The position numbers were made by a program, and so were the translations under genes. The notes under the pieces are model-generated. The model was given only the letters and a program-made list of their open reading frames with translations, was not told the DNA's origin and ran no database searches. Of a stretch of DNA of 64,000 bases, positions 18,555 to 28,775 are shown piece after piece. Numbering within the stretch: position 1 is the first letter of the stretch; each line of letters opens with the position of its first letter. This DNA comes from Ketobacter sp963922875. Its GTDB lineage: Bacteria > Pseudomonadota > Gammaproteobacteria > Pseudomonadales > Ketobacteraceae. The DNA is taken from assembly GCA_963922875.1 (NCBI GenBank), contig CAWUJH010000003.1, positions 248,001 through 312,000 of the forward strand. Reading direction: 5' to 3'.

Positions 18555-19888
18555 GGGTGGAAATAGGCCTTGGTTAGTTTAAAGACAACTGGGCTTAGGA
18601 CCATCAGCGCGATCAAATTGGGGATAGCCATCATGGCGTTCAGAACATCCGCTAACAGCCAGACAAAATCAAGGCTCATTAGAGTACCCACAGGAATGGC
18701 GATAACCCATAAAATGCGAAACGGCATGATGATCCGAGTCCCAAATAAATATTCAGCACAGCGCTCGCTGTAATAGCTCCAGCCAAGAATGGTGGTAAAG
18801 GCAAATAAGGCCAAACCAATAGCCACTACATGTCTGCCAAACCCGGTGCTGAGGCTGTCGAAGGCCAGGGTAGTGAGTTCGGCTCCGGTTGCCCCCGTAG
18901 TCCAAGAGCCACTAATTACGATAACCAAGCCAGTAATGCTGCAGAGTATAATGGTGTCGATGAAGGTGCCTAGCATGGCAATGGTGCCTTGGCGAACCGG
19001 ATCATTGGTCTGGGCCGCCGCATGGGCAATGGGGGCGCTGCCTAGCCCGGCCTCGTTTGAAAATACACCGCGGGCAACCCCGAAGCGGATGGCTGCCATC
19101 ACTGTGGCACCGGCAAAACCACCCACAGCGGCGTGGCCGTTGAAAGCACTGTCAAAAATAATGGTAAAAGCTTCAGGTACCAATTGAATGTTCGCGACAA
19201 TGAACACTACACCTGTGGCGATATAAAGCAGCGCCATAGTCGGTACCAGCTTTCCTGCTACCTGGCCAATCCGTTGAATGCCACCAATCAGCACCAGACC
19301 CGCGATCACGGCCATTAATGCACCCGTGAGCCACGGGGGAATGCTGTAGCTGGATTGCAAGGCGTCAGCAACAGAGTTGGATTGTACTGTGTTGCCAATG
19401 CCAAAGCCTGCGGCCATGCCAAACACTGCAAACAAGCCACCTAACCAGGCCCAGCTTTTGCCCATACCGTTCTTAATGTAATACATTGGGCCGCCTACAT
19501 AGTGGCCCTGGTCATCTTGCTCTCGGTATTTTACCGCTAACACGGCTTCACTGTATTTAGTAGCCATCCCGATGAGGGCAATGCACCACATCCAAAAAAG
19601 CGCCCCAGGCCCGCCGGCAGCAACAGCAGTAGCAACACCGGCTATATTGCCGGTACCCACGGTGGCGGACATAGCTGTCATCAGGGCGTTAAAAGGAGAA
19701 ATATCGCCAGATTCTGTAGATTGTCTACTCTTATAAAGGAGGCGGAATGCAAATGGAATCTTGCGTAATGTGATCAGCTTAAGCCCGGCACTAAGATAGA
19801 CACCCGTTACAGCCAAAGCAATGAGCATGGGTGCTCCCCATAATATGTTGCCACTTATCCAACTCAAGAAATCCACAATCATTTGCAT
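18551..19888 (-). CDS. Sodium:alanine/glycine symporter (AgcS family)
   Basis: This 445-residue multi-pass protein imports alanine, glycine or a related small neutral amino acid with Na+. The AgcS signature is visible: PFNALMTAMSATVGTGNIAGVA near residue 63, GGPMYYIKNGMGK near 135, and FSNEAGLGSAPIAHAAA near 275. About eleven membrane segments are spread over the length, normal for the family. It is co-transcribed with nadC; I see no metabolic reason for the pairing. The substrate among small amino acids is not resolved. Confidence 0.93.
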   Translation of the reverse strand: MQMIVDFLSWISGNILWGAPMLIALAVTGVYLSAGLKLITLRKIPFAFRLLYKSRQSTESGDISPFNALMTAMSATVGTGNIAGVATAVAAGGPGALFWMWCIALIGMATKYSEAVLAVKYREQDDQGHYVGGPMYYIKNGMGKSWAWLGGLFAVFGMAAGFGIGNTVQSNSVADALQSSYSIPPWLTGALMAVIAGLVLIGGIQRIGQVAGKLVPTMALLYIATGVVFIVANIQLVPEAFTIIFDSAFNGHAAVGGFAGATVMAAIRFGVARGVFSNEAGLGSAPIAHAAAQTNDPVRQGTIAMLGTFIDTIILCSITGLVIVISGSWTTGATGAELTTLAFDSLSTGFGRHVVAIGLALFAFTTILGWSYYSERCAEYLFGTRIIMPFRILWVIAIPVGTLMSLDFVWLLADVLNAMMAIPNLIALMVLSPVVFKLTKAYFHP

Positions 19889-20265
19889 CTCAACAGCCCC
19901 AAACCGTAAGTGATAGTAGAAAAGCTAATTTGTTTTGTGCATGTGCCCCCAATTACAGGAGTTTACGTCATTTCGTTTTAGTTTACGAATATCAACAGGT
20001 TACTTCATGGATGAATTACGAGTCAAAAAACTGCCTTATTTTGATAAAAAAAGAGTCGTGAAGCAGGGCTCATCTATGCTTATTTTGTATAAAATATGCC
20101 CAATGCCTTCTCGAATACCTCCTATACTGCAACTGAAGTGTTGGAGAGTTTCACAAAATGACAAAGTTTGTCACCTCTCTGAGAAAGCGAAGTATCAATG
20201 GTTCACAGCCGTTTTATCTACCGGGGGCGGGGTGATCATTGGGTGGTTTTACGAGGCAATTAAAC
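19889..20265. other. Non-coding divergent region between agcS and the DUF1631 gene
   Basis: This stretch is AT-rich and carries no convincing gene. Short open frames on the plus strand from 19935 overlap the start of the DUF1631 gene out of frame and have no family-like features. A TATAAAAT sequence near 20090 could be a -10 element for the plus-strand gene but no matching -35 is clear. Promoters for both divergent genes must lie here. Confidence 0.5.
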
Positions 20266-22632
20266 ATGAAACAGAAGCCGGATCTACGTTGTGTGGGTGG
20301 AACTAATGGTTCGGATACTGTTATGAGCTCAAAAACGCAGATGACGAACAATCCCCAGGGTGGTCAAAGTCCAGTTTTACCAACGGCTTTATTGAAAGCT
20401 CGGAAGGTTGCCCTGGAAGAACTAAACAAGGCGCTGAGCAATGTATTTGAAAAAGCGGATGACACCTTTTTCGAATACGCGGACAAAGCTAGCAGTAATG
20501 AAGAGAAAAATATTTATTTAGAAACCATGCGTCAATTGCGTTTGAATCGTAAAGAGATCGAGCGCCAGTTTTACGCAATCATCAACGATAAATTTAAAAA
20601 ATTACCTAATTCCGATCAGGCTAATAGTTTACAACTTGAATCAGTTAGTACCATCGATTCGCTATCTCTAGTGGCGAATGATGATTTGGAAGTAAGCGTT
20701 GCACTTGATGGCATGATTGCAAAAGCGAAGAACAAGTTTGGCTCTCAGATTTATCAATTAAATACTCGTGTCGACGCCCTGATGTTACACGTTACCGTGT
20801 CGGATAAGAATAATCCATTTCATCCCCAGCCGGTGTGTGAAGCTTTTGGCCAGGCTGTAAAAATCATCCCTTGTGATATAAAAAATCGTTTGGTGCTATT
20901 TAAGCTTTTCGATAAGTTTGTGGTGAGCCATTTCGATTGGGTGCTAGATGCCGCCAATTTGTCTCTCGCAAATTCCGGAATCTTGCCTGATTTGCCTGGA
21001 ACACCCAAGTTTTCCCGCTCCGAAAGAGAGCAGGAGGCACGCACTAAGCAAGAAGGGGAGCAAGCCGGTGAAACCTCAGAGGCGGCTGTAAAAAAAGTTG
21101 CCAGTGAGTTTTTCGGTCAACTGCAGGCCTTGATGGCATCCGTGCGTGACGTGCCGATGGTGACGGATGTGGTGGGGGGGACGATTGGTTCTGCCGCACA
21201 AGATGCTCGTATTGTTTCTAATAATGAAGTCTTTGATCTGTTAAATCGACTGCAGCAGGTTCAGCCTCAAGGTGAAGACGTGGTGGCCGGAACTTTGGAG
21301 TTGAAGAAATTCAACGCCCCGAAAGCCATGGCCAACATGCTTCTGCAACGGGAGCGGGATCAGGGGCCGGAACGGTTGAATGACACGGATTCAGACGTAA
21401 TTAACCTGGTGTCCTTGCTGTTCGATTTTATTTTGGATGATGAAAATTTACCCATTGCAATCAAGGCTACTCTGGGTCGTTTGCAAATACCTTATTTGAA
21501 ACTAGCCGTAAGAGATCATAATTTCTTTAATCGTAGCGGACACCCAGCGCGCAAGCTGTTGAACGAATTGGCCCGCGCCGGCATCGGTTTGAATGGCAGC
21601 GGCGATCAATTAAAGAAAGATATGGTGTTCAAAAAAATTCAGGCCACAGCGCATCGGATACTGCAGGAATTTGATCGTGATGATTCCCTGTTCGATGAAT
21701 TGCTCCATGATTTTACCCAATTTATGCAAACAGAAGTACGCCGTGCTCAGTTAATTGAGCAACGTACAAAAGCAGCAGAAGAAGGTAAGGCAAAAACTGA
21801 ACATGCGGAACAGGTGGCTCTTGAGACTGTGCGCCAACGAGTGGACGGCCGAGTGGTCCCCAATGTTGTTATTCGGTTATTGACCAATGGCTGGACTCCG
21901 GTACTCAAACTCATCTTTCTAAAATATGGCCCTGAAAGTAATAACTGGGTGGGTGCGGTTAAAACCATTGACCATTTATTGTTAAGTGTAACGCCACCAA
22001 AGGATGATATCTCTCGCAAGAAGCTGTTTAATATTGTCCCCATCTTGTTAAAAAATCTGCGTCAGGGGCTGAATTCCGTTTCTTTTAATCCCTTTGAAAT
22101 GGGAGAGCTTTTTACCGAGCTGGAACAGGTCCAGATGAAAATTTTACGGGGAGAAATGCCCGAGCATCTGGGGAATGGGCCGGCTGATCCAGCGCAGGAC
22201 CTTGTGGCCGCCGTTAGCGAAGATATGGAGCGCCTGGGTGGAACACCATTGGTTCAACAGGCCAGCGATAAAGTAACCCGTTTGGATGTTACCCGCTCAC
22301 TGAAAAAGTCTATCGGTGCGGATTTACCTGAACTTGAGGACGATAACCCCTATTTGCAAAAAGCTAAACAAGTAAATGTGGGAACCTGGCTGGAGTTTAC
22401 CGGACCTGAAGGCAGCAAAACCCGGTGCAAGTTAGCAGCGCACATAAAATCAGCGGACAAAATGATTTTTGTGAACCGAACCGGGGTGAAAATTGATGAA
22501 AAGAGTACGTTAGGATTGGCTTATGCTTTAAAAAGTGGCGAGGCTATCGTCCTTGAAGATTCCCAGCTGTTTGATCGCGCCTTGCAAAATGTGATCGGAA
22601 ATCTCCGGAAAGTAAAGCAGAGCAACCTTTAA
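20266..22632 (+). CDS. DUF1631 family protein
   Basis: The gene encodes a large cytoplasmic protein of about 788 residues that I assign to the uncharacterised DUF1631 family on overall pattern: a helical N-terminal half, VSLLFDFILDDENLPIAIKATLGRLQIPYLK in the centre, and a C-terminal part containing VGTWLEFTGPEGSKTRCKLA, a beta-rich stretch reminiscent of PilZ-like folds. No signal peptide is seen. ATG 20266 has CGAGG about 9 bases upstream; ATG 20323 (MSSKTQ) is an alternative. The family is widespread next to nadC/ampD in gammaproteobacteria, and its function is not established. Confidence 0.8.
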   Translation: MKQKPDLRCVGGTNGSDTVMSSKTQMTNNPQGGQSPVLPTALLKARKVALEELNKALSNVFEKADDTFFEYADKASSNEEKNIYLETMRQLRLNRKEIERQFYAIINDKFKKLPNSDQANSLQLESVSTIDSLSLVANDDLEVSVALDGMIAKAKNKFGSQIYQLNTRVDALMLHVTVSDKNNPFHPQPVCEAFGQAVKIIPCDIKNRLVLFKLFDKFVVSHFDWVLDAANLSLANSGILPDLPGTPKFSRSEREQEARTKQEGEQAGETSEAAVKKVASEFFGQLQALMASVRDVPMVTDVVGGTIGSAAQDARIVSNNEVFDLLNRLQQVQPQGEDVVAGTLELKKFNAPKAMANMLLQRERDQGPERLNDTDSDVINLVSLLFDFILDDENLPIAIKATLGRLQIPYLKLAVRDHNFFNRSGHPARKLLNELARAGIGLNGSGDQLKKDMVFKKIQATAHRILQEFDRDDSLFDELLHDFTQFMQTEVRRAQLIEQRTKAAEEGKAKTEHAEQVALETVRQRVDGRVVPNVVIRLLTNGWTPVLKLIFLKYGPESNNWVGAVKTIDHLLLSVTPPKDDISRKKLFNIVPILLKNLRQGLNSVSFNPFEMGELFTELEQVQMKILRGEMPEHLGNGPADPAQDLVAAVSEDMERLGGTPLVQQASDKVTRLDVTRSLKKSIGADLPELEDDNPYLQKAKQVNVGTWLEFTGPEGSKTRCKLAAHIKSADKMIFVNRTGVKIDEKSTLGLAYALKSGEAIVLEDSQLFDRALQNVIGNLRKVKQSNL

Positions 22633-22740
22633 GATCATCCCCAAAAGCTCTAAGCTTGTGCTAAGTGTTTGAAACCGCTTTACAATAGGCGTCGCAAGTG
22701 GCAGTTTTATCTTCCTGAATAATCATTGCTGGGAGGTAAA

Positions 22741-23298
22741 GTGACTATTGAAAATCATTGGCTGCGGGAAGCACGCCATGTTGCTTCTCCAAATTTTAAT
22801 GAGCGTCCTCCCGGCCAACAACCAGAATTGATCGTCGTTCATTGCATCAGCTTGCCACCAGGACAGTTTGGTGGTTGTGACATCGAGCAATTTTTTCAGA
22901 ATAAACTGGATCCACAGGCCCACCCTTATTTTGCGACTATCTGTGATCTGCAGGTTTCTTCCCATTTGCTAATAACCCGCGCAGGGGAGATTATACAGTT
23001 TGTAGGGTTCGATAAACGTGCCTGGCATGCGGGTGATTCCTGTTACGGTGAGCGTAGCAATTGCAATGATTTCTCCATTGGGATTGAGTTGGAAGGAACG
23101 GATGACAGTTCGTTTGAACCCATTCAATATGAAAGATTGAGTGCCTCGATTAAGCAGATCTGGCAAGCCTATCCCAAGCTATCACCCCAAGCCATCACTG
23201 CCCATAGTGATATTGCACCCGGTCGAAAAACAGACCCAGGCCCATTTTTTGATTGGGCCTTGTTGCAACAATTATTAGTTCAGCCTAATGCATCATAA
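22741..23298 (+). CDS. ampD: 1,6-anhydro-N-acetylmuramyl-L-alanine amidase AmpD
   Basis: AmpD is a cytoplasmic zinc amidase that removes the stem peptide from 1,6-anhydromuropeptides during cell-wall recycling; its loss activates AmpR-controlled beta-lactamase. The GTG at 22741, preceded by GGGAGG, gives 185 residues, close to the E. coli protein. Zinc ligands appear in VVHCISLPPG and AHSDIAPGRKTDPGP, where the lysine and aspartate catalytic pair also sits. ampE follows after about 95 bases. AmpG, the permease that delivers the substrate, is encoded at 43.6 kb. Confidence 0.96.
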   Translation: MTIENHWLREARHVASPNFNERPPGQQPELIVVHCISLPPGQFGGCDIEQFFQNKLDPQAHPYFATICDLQVSSHLLITRAGEIIQFVGFDKRAWHAGDSCYGERSNCNDFSIGIELEGTDDSSFEPIQYERLSASIKQIWQAYPKLSPQAITAHSDIAPGRKTDPGPFFDWALLQQLLVQPNAS

Positions 23299-23392
23299 AG
23301 TCTGTCGCTTTAAAGCGAGCGCTATTCACCGGATTTTAAAGAAAATTTGCCATAATCATAGGCTGTCGTATTATTAATCAAAGGAGGACTGG

Positions 23393-24265
23393 ATGACATT
23401 ATTGGCGTTGATAATAGCTCTGTTGGGCGTGCGGAAAGCTATGGTGCCGAGCTATCTTGCCGAATGCCAATGGGGTATGGGTTATTTGGCCAATATTCAA
23501 AACCGTTCCTTTATAAAAAAGACGCATCCAGCATTAGGCTACGGAATTTATGCCGCAGTTCCGGTAATTTTCGGTTGGTATATTCAAGCGGGACATCCCT
23601 GGCTATTTGTGATCATCGAGCTTCTGCTTGCCATAATTTTACTCTTTGCTGCCCTTGATTACCGTCATGTAGAAGCGGCTTTGGTGCCTTTTTTAAATCG
23701 CTGGCGTAGTCACGAGTGGCAGTCGGCCTATGAACACGGAAGTGAAACATTCGATTATGGCAAGATGGTGAGTCCTGGCGAGTTATTAAACCAGACGGTG
23801 GTTCAGTATTGGTTGAAAATGAATCAAACCTTGTTTGCACCGTTGTTCTGGTATGCCTTATTTGGTATTGCTGGGTTGGCCTTGTATCTTATGACGCGGT
23901 TGTTAAAGAAAGACAGTCTGCGATTGAATTACTTTGAGGTCCCCGCCTGGCAAAAGATCGGCATAGAATTTTTACATACACTGGATGGTATTCCTGCACG
24001 GGCAATAGCGCTTACCATTGCCGCATTAACCTTTAATGGCAAAGTGGTGGCTGTGGCCGTAAGACGTTTTCGCTCCACCGACCGGGAAGCCGAAGTTGTA
24101 TTAAAGCTCGCTGTGAAATTAGGATTGAACTTTCAGGAGCTTCCCGTGGACGAAGAAGAAATAGCCAACGAGGGTTTGAGGCGGGTCAGAGCCATGCAGG
24201 ACTTACGCGGTAACGTCTTGATTTTTTGGTTGGTGGTGATATCCGTGCTAACCATCGTTGCGTAA
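23393..24265 (+). CDS. ampE: AmpE regulatory inner-membrane protein
   Basis: This 290-residue integral membrane protein resembles AmpE (CobD/CbiB-like fold), the partner of ampD in the ampDE operon. Four to five hydrophobic segments are visible (residues ~1-15, ~45-85, ~145-170, ~270-290). The segment VVQYWLKMNQTLFAPLFWYALFG is typical. It starts behind AAAGGAGG with 6-base spacing. In enterobacteria AmpE is thought to act as a sensor or accessory for beta-lactamase regulation; its biochemical role is unclear. Confidence 0.88.
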   Translation: MTLLALIIALLGVRKAMVPSYLAECQWGMGYLANIQNRSFIKKTHPALGYGIYAAVPVIFGWYIQAGHPWLFVIIELLLAIILLFAALDYRHVEAALVPFLNRWRSHEWQSAYEHGSETFDYGKMVSPGELLNQTVVQYWLKMNQTLFAPLFWYALFGIAGLALYLMTRLLKKDSLRLNYFEVPAWQKIGIEFLHTLDGIPARAIALTIAALTFNGKVVAVAVRRFRSTDREAEVVLKLAVKLGLNFQELPVDEEEIANEGLRRVRAMQDLRGNVLIFWLVVISVLTIVA

Positions 24266-24360
24266 GGGGAGCAAATAAGCTCTGTTCATAGGCTCAATAC
24301 CCAACCTAATCCTATACTGTTTAAATCAGCACAGAATTCAGACCCAGGAGTTCCAGGCCC

Positions 24361-27024
24361 ATGCCGCAAGAACGATTTTATGGAGATAATGATCCCGTTG
24401 AAACTCGGGAGTGGTTAGAAGCCTTAGCGTCGGTGTTGGAGAGAGAAGGACCTGAGCGGGCCAAGTTTTTATTGGATAAATTGGGTGAAGTGGCGCGCCA
24501 ATCAGGAGTGCAAGTTACCGATCTAACTACACCTTATGTAAATACCATCGCCCCGGAAAAACAGGCCCAAATGCCGGGTGATCAGCATTTAGAGCGCAGA
24601 ATTCGCTCGCTAATTCGCTGGAATGCTTTGGCGATGGTGCAGCGGGCGAATTTAACCGACGACGAATTAGGCGGTCATATTTCCAGTTTCGCCTCTTCTG
24701 CCACCTTATATGATGTGGGATTTAACCATTTTTTTCGCGCTCCTACGGAGACTCAAGGGGGCGATCTGATCTTTTATCAAGGTCACTCGGCACCGGGAAT
24801 TTACGCCAGAGCGTTTTTGGAAGGGCGTATCAGTGAAAGTCAGATCGAAAATTTTCGGCGCGAAGTCAAAAAGGAAGGCCTCCCTTCTTATCCCCACCCC
24901 TGGTTAATGCCTAATTTCTGGCAGTTTCCCACCGTGTCTATGGGGTTAGGGCCAATACAGGCCATTTACCAAGCCCACTTTATGAAGTACCTGCAAAATA
25001 ATGAGCTGATCAAAAACGAAGACCGCAAGGTTTGGGCCTATCTGGGTGATGGAGAAACCGACGAGCCCGAGTCTCTGGGTTGTATATCCCTGGCGGGCCG
25101 GGAAAAACTCGATAACCTGGTGTTTGTGGTGAACTGTAATTTGCAACGCTTGGATGGTCCCGTGCGTGGCAATGGTAAGATTATCCAGGAACTGGAAGGC
25201 GTATTTCGCGGTGCCGGTTGGAACGTCATCAAGGTGATCTGGGGGCGACGCTGGGACCCCTTGTTGGCCCGAGACTCTGAAGGCGTTCTACGCAAACGAA
25301 TGGAAGAAACCGTGGATGGTGAGTACCAAGCCTTCAAAAATCACGGCGGGGCCTATACCCGAGAGCATTTTTTCAATAAGTATCCTGAACTAAAAGCTAT
25401 GGTGGACGCCATGAGCGACGAGGAGATCTTCCAGCTCAACCGTGGCGGCCATGACCCATACAAAGTTTATGCGGCTTATCATGCTGCGGTAAATCACAAA
25501 GGGCAGCCCACGGTTATTTTGGCGAAAACGGTAAAAGGTTACGGCACTGGCTCAGGAGAAGCCGCGAATAAAACTCACCAGATGAAATATCTCGATATGG
25601 AGAGCTTGAAGGCCTTTCGTGATCGATTCGATATGCCTTTTAGTGACGAAGAACTCAAGAAAGTACCGTTTTACAAACCTGCCGACGATAGCAACGAGAT
25701 GCGCTATATGCATCAGCGGCGCAATTCCTTAGGCGGTTATCTGCCCTCACGACGTACCGAATGTGAAACGCTGGATATACCTGAACTTGGGGTTTTCGGG
25801 CCCTTGCTGGAGGGTACTAATGGCCGTGAAATATCTACCACCATGGCTTTGGTTCGCATGATGAGCTCGCTCATAAAGCAGAAAGCCATTGGCGATCGTA
25901 TCGTGCCCATTGTACCGGATGAGGCGCGTACCTTCGGCATGGAAGGTATGTTTCGTCAGTTGGGAATCTATTCCGCTGTGGGCCAATTGTATGAACCCAT
26001 GGACAGTGAACAAGTAATGTATTATCGAGAAGACGTGAAAGGTCGCATCCTCGAAGAGGGAATCAATGAAGCGGGTGCCATGTCGGCCTGGATAGCAGCG
26101 GCGACGTCCTATTCAGTGAATAATTTCCCTATGATTCCATTTTACATTTTTTATTCCATGTTCGGCTTTCAGCGCATCGGTGATCTTGCCTGGGCGGCGG
26201 GTGATGCTCAAGCCCGCGGGTTTCTGATCGGTGCTACTGCCGGTCGCACAACGTTAAATGGTGAGGGTCTCCAACATCAGGATGGCCATAGTCACGTGCT
26301 GGCATCCACCATTCCGAACTGTGTTGCCTATGATGTGGCTTATGCTTTTGAGCTGGCGGTGGTGCTGCATGATGGTTTGAAACGGATGTATCAGGACAAG
26401 CAGAATGTTTTTTATTACATCACTGTAGAGAATGAAAACTATGTTCATCCAGCCATGCCAAAAGGGGCTGAAACGGGCATCTTGAAAGGCATGTACCTGC
26501 TGGAAGAAGCGGACGATCAAAAAAGCAAGCTGCGGGTTCAGCTGTTGGGTAGCGGGTCGATTTTGCGCGAAGTGGAAGCCGCTGCCGATATTTTAAAAGA
26601 GGTTTATGGTGTGGCTGCGGATGTCTGGAGCGTCACCAGTTTTACTCAGTTACGCAATGATGGCCTGGAAAAACAGCGTTGGAATATGCTCCATCCAGAA
26701 GAGGAACCCAAAGTACCTTACGTGACGAAAATGTTGCGTGGACGCAAATGCCCGGTGATCGCAGCCTCGGATTATATCAAGTCGCATGCGGATCAAATCA
26801 GGCCCTTTGTGCGCAATCACTACACGGCTTTGGGGACCGATGGTTTTGGGCGCAGTGACTCCCGCGAGCAGCTGAGACATTTTTTTGAAGTAGACCGCTA
26901 TTTTATTACTGTGGCGGCGTTGAATGCTTTGGCAGACAAGGGGCTAATTGGGCGCAGCAAAGTATCGGATGCCTTGCAGCGATTTAATATCAACCCGGAA
27001 AAACCCTATCCACCCTTGGTTTAG
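24361..27024 (+). CDS. aceE: Pyruvate dehydrogenase E1 component, homodimeric type
   Basis: AceE decarboxylates pyruvate with thiamine diphosphate and acetylates the lipoyl groups of E2. The 887-residue length and single-chain organisation are those of the homodimeric E1 of gammaproteobacteria. Visible features: YQGHSAPGIYARAFLEGR, the ThDP motif GDGETDEPE...NLVFVVNCN (residues ~237-265), and DEARTFGMEGMFRQLGIYS. It is 15 bases ahead of aceF and clearly in the same operon. No lpdA (E3) is seen downstream, so E3 is encoded elsewhere. Confidence 0.98.
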   Translation: MPQERFYGDNDPVETREWLEALASVLEREGPERAKFLLDKLGEVARQSGVQVTDLTTPYVNTIAPEKQAQMPGDQHLERRIRSLIRWNALAMVQRANLTDDELGGHISSFASSATLYDVGFNHFFRAPTETQGGDLIFYQGHSAPGIYARAFLEGRISESQIENFRREVKKEGLPSYPHPWLMPNFWQFPTVSMGLGPIQAIYQAHFMKYLQNNELIKNEDRKVWAYLGDGETDEPESLGCISLAGREKLDNLVFVVNCNLQRLDGPVRGNGKIIQELEGVFRGAGWNVIKVIWGRRWDPLLARDSEGVLRKRMEETVDGEYQAFKNHGGAYTREHFFNKYPELKAMVDAMSDEEIFQLNRGGHDPYKVYAAYHAAVNHKGQPTVILAKTVKGYGTGSGEAANKTHQMKYLDMESLKAFRDRFDMPFSDEELKKVPFYKPADDSNEMRYMHQRRNSLGGYLPSRRTECETLDIPELGVFGPLLEGTNGREISTTMALVRMMSSLIKQKAIGDRIVPIVPDEARTFGMEGMFRQLGIYSAVGQLYEPMDSEQVMYYREDVKGRILEEGINEAGAMSAWIAAATSYSVNNFPMIPFYIFYSMFGFQRIGDLAWAAGDAQARGFLIGATAGRTTLNGEGLQHQDGHSHVLASTIPNCVAYDVAYAFELAVVLHDGLKRMYQDKQNVFYYITVENENYVHPAMPKGAETGILKGMYLLEEADDQKSKLRVQLLGSGSILREVEAAADILKEVYGVAADVWSVTSFTQLRNDGLEKQRWNMLHPEEEPKVPYVTKMLRGRKCPVIAASDYIKSHADQIRPFVRNHYTALGTDGFGRSDSREQLRHFFEVDRYFITVAALNALADKGLIGRSKVSDALQRFNINPEKPYPPLV

Positions 27025-27039
27025 GCGGAGGAATATAAC

Positions 27040-28749
27040 GTGGCCATAAAAGAAGTTTTAGTGCCCGATATGGGTGGAACCGATAGCGTTGATGTAATTG
27101 AATTTTCTGTCCAGGAAGGTGATCAGATTGCGAAGGAAGATAGCTTGTTGGTGTTGGAGTCCGACAAAGCGACGGTGGAGGTACCAGCGCCTTTTGCGGG
27201 AAAATTAAAACGGTTTTTAGTATCCGTAGGTCAATCGGTAAAAGAAGGTGACCCACTGGCAGAAGTGGAGGTCAGTGATGAGTCTGCCTCAGAACAAACG
27301 TCTGCCAGTGAGAAATCTGCATCAGATACCCAGCCTAAGAAAGCAGACCAAAAGCCACCTGCAGAGTCGAAGACACCTACAGAGTCAAAATCCGCTTCTG
27401 CGGAAAAAGCAAAACCTGCCGCATCAGAGCAGACTGTGATAACCATTCCGGTGCCGGATATCGGTGGTGGCGACGCAGTGGATGTTATTGAGGTGAGTGT
27501 TCAGGAATGCGACACACTGGAATTGGAACAAACCATGATAGTGTTGGAGTCCGATAAGGCCACCATGGAAGTTCCTTCGCCGAAAAAAGGCACTGTGCGC
27601 AAAGTATTGGTTTCCGTCGGTGACAAAGTGGCGGAAGGTGATGATGTGCTTGAGCTGTTGGTTGATGGTGAAAGTGAACCAGACAATAGCAAAAAAGCAG
27701 TAGCCGAAAAAACAGAAGACAAAGTGGCTGATACTAAAGCCACTAACGACGAGCCCAGCGCCAAAAGAGCGCCTGCCAGCGAGTCTGAAACTACACCACA
27801 AACACCATCAAGCACCACCTCAATCACGGATTTTACTCAGGGTAAACCCAGTGGTAAGGTGCATGCCGGGCCGGCAGTGCGACGCTTAGCCCGGGAATTG
27901 GGGGTGGACCTGGTGGCGGTGAAAGCCACTGGTCCAAAAGCCCGTATTATGAAAGAGGATGTTCATCAGTACGTCAAACAGCGGATGACAGAGTCAGCCA
28001 GCGTTGCTGGAGCCAGCAGTGGTTTGCCACCGTTACCGGAAGTGGATTTTAGTAAGTGGGGGGACATTGAAAAAGTTGAGCTGAATAAAATCAACAAACT
28101 CAGTGCCGCCAATTTACATCGCGCCTGGGTTAATATTCCGCATGTCACCCAATTCGATGAAGCAGACATCACTGAATTAGAACGTTTTCGTAAAACAGAA
28201 TCACAGTCATTGAAGGATGTGAAGCTCACCGTATTGGCCTTTATCGTGAAAGCCTGCGCCAATGGTTTGGCAAAGTTTCCACGCTTTAACAGTTCCCTCA
28301 GTGTCGATGGCAGTCAACTCATTCTCAAAAAATACATCAATATTGGAATCGCGGTGGATACACCGAATGGCTTGGTAGTACCAGTCATTCGCGATGCGGA
28401 CAAGAAATCGGTGGTGGAAATTGCCACAGCGATGAGTGAACTCAGTGAAAAAGCGCGCAGCAAAAAACTATCGCCAGCGGATATGCAAGGCGGCTGTTTT
28501 TCAATTTCCTCTTTGGGAGGGATTGGTGGCACGGCGTTTACGCCCATCGTTAATTGGCCAGAGGTGGCTATTTTGGGTGTGTCCCGCTCGCAATTCAAAC
28601 CGGTTTATGTGAATGATGATTTTGAGCCACGCTTAATGCTGCCTTTATCGCTGTCCTATGATCATCGGGTTATTGATGGAGCCGATGCCGCACGTTTTGC
28701 TGCGTACTTAAGTCGTCAGCTGTCGGATATAAGGCGCTTGTTGCTGTAG
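27040..28749 (+). CDS. aceF: Pyruvate dehydrogenase E2, dihydrolipoamide acetyltransferase
   Basis: AceF forms the core of the pyruvate dehydrogenase complex. It has two N-terminal lipoyl domains, each with the modified lysine in ESDKAT (residues ~42-47 and ~169-174), two long Ala/Ser/Lys/Glu-rich linkers, a peripheral-subunit-binding domain (AGPAVRRLARELGVDL), and a catalytic domain with SYDHRVIDGADA near the C-terminus. E. coli has three lipoyl domains; two is common in other gammaproteobacteria. Translation starts at a GTG behind GCGGAGG. A 6-base-pair GCCGCC/GGCGGC hairpin (28769-28784) follows the stop but has no T-run. Confidence 0.97.
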   Translation: MAIKEVLVPDMGGTDSVDVIEFSVQEGDQIAKEDSLLVLESDKATVEVPAPFAGKLKRFLVSVGQSVKEGDPLAEVEVSDESASEQTSASEKSASDTQPKKADQKPPAESKTPTESKSASAEKAKPAASEQTVITIPVPDIGGGDAVDVIEVSVQECDTLELEQTMIVLESDKATMEVPSPKKGTVRKVLVSVGDKVAEGDDVLELLVDGESEPDNSKKAVAEKTEDKVADTKATNDEPSAKRAPASESETTPQTPSSTTSITDFTQGKPSGKVHAGPAVRRLARELGVDLVAVKATGPKARIMKEDVHQYVKQRMTESASVAGASSGLPPLPEVDFSKWGDIEKVELNKINKLSAANLHRAWVNIPHVTQFDEADITELERFRKTESQSLKDVKLTVLAFIVKACANGLAKFPRFNSSLSVDGSQLILKKYINIGIAVDTPNGLVVPVIRDADKKSVVEIATAMSELSEKARSKKLSPADMQGGCFSISSLGGIGGTAFTPIVNWPEVAILGVSRSQFKPVYVNDDFEPRLMLPLSLSYDHRVIDGADAARFAAYLSRQLSDIRRLLL

Positions 28750-28775
28750 TGTTATGGGTTGTGCCGGGGCCGCCT

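Noticed and set aside
19935..20306. 123-codon plus-strand frame before the DUF1631 gene
   Set aside because: It overlaps the DUF1631 start out of frame and has no recognisable domain.
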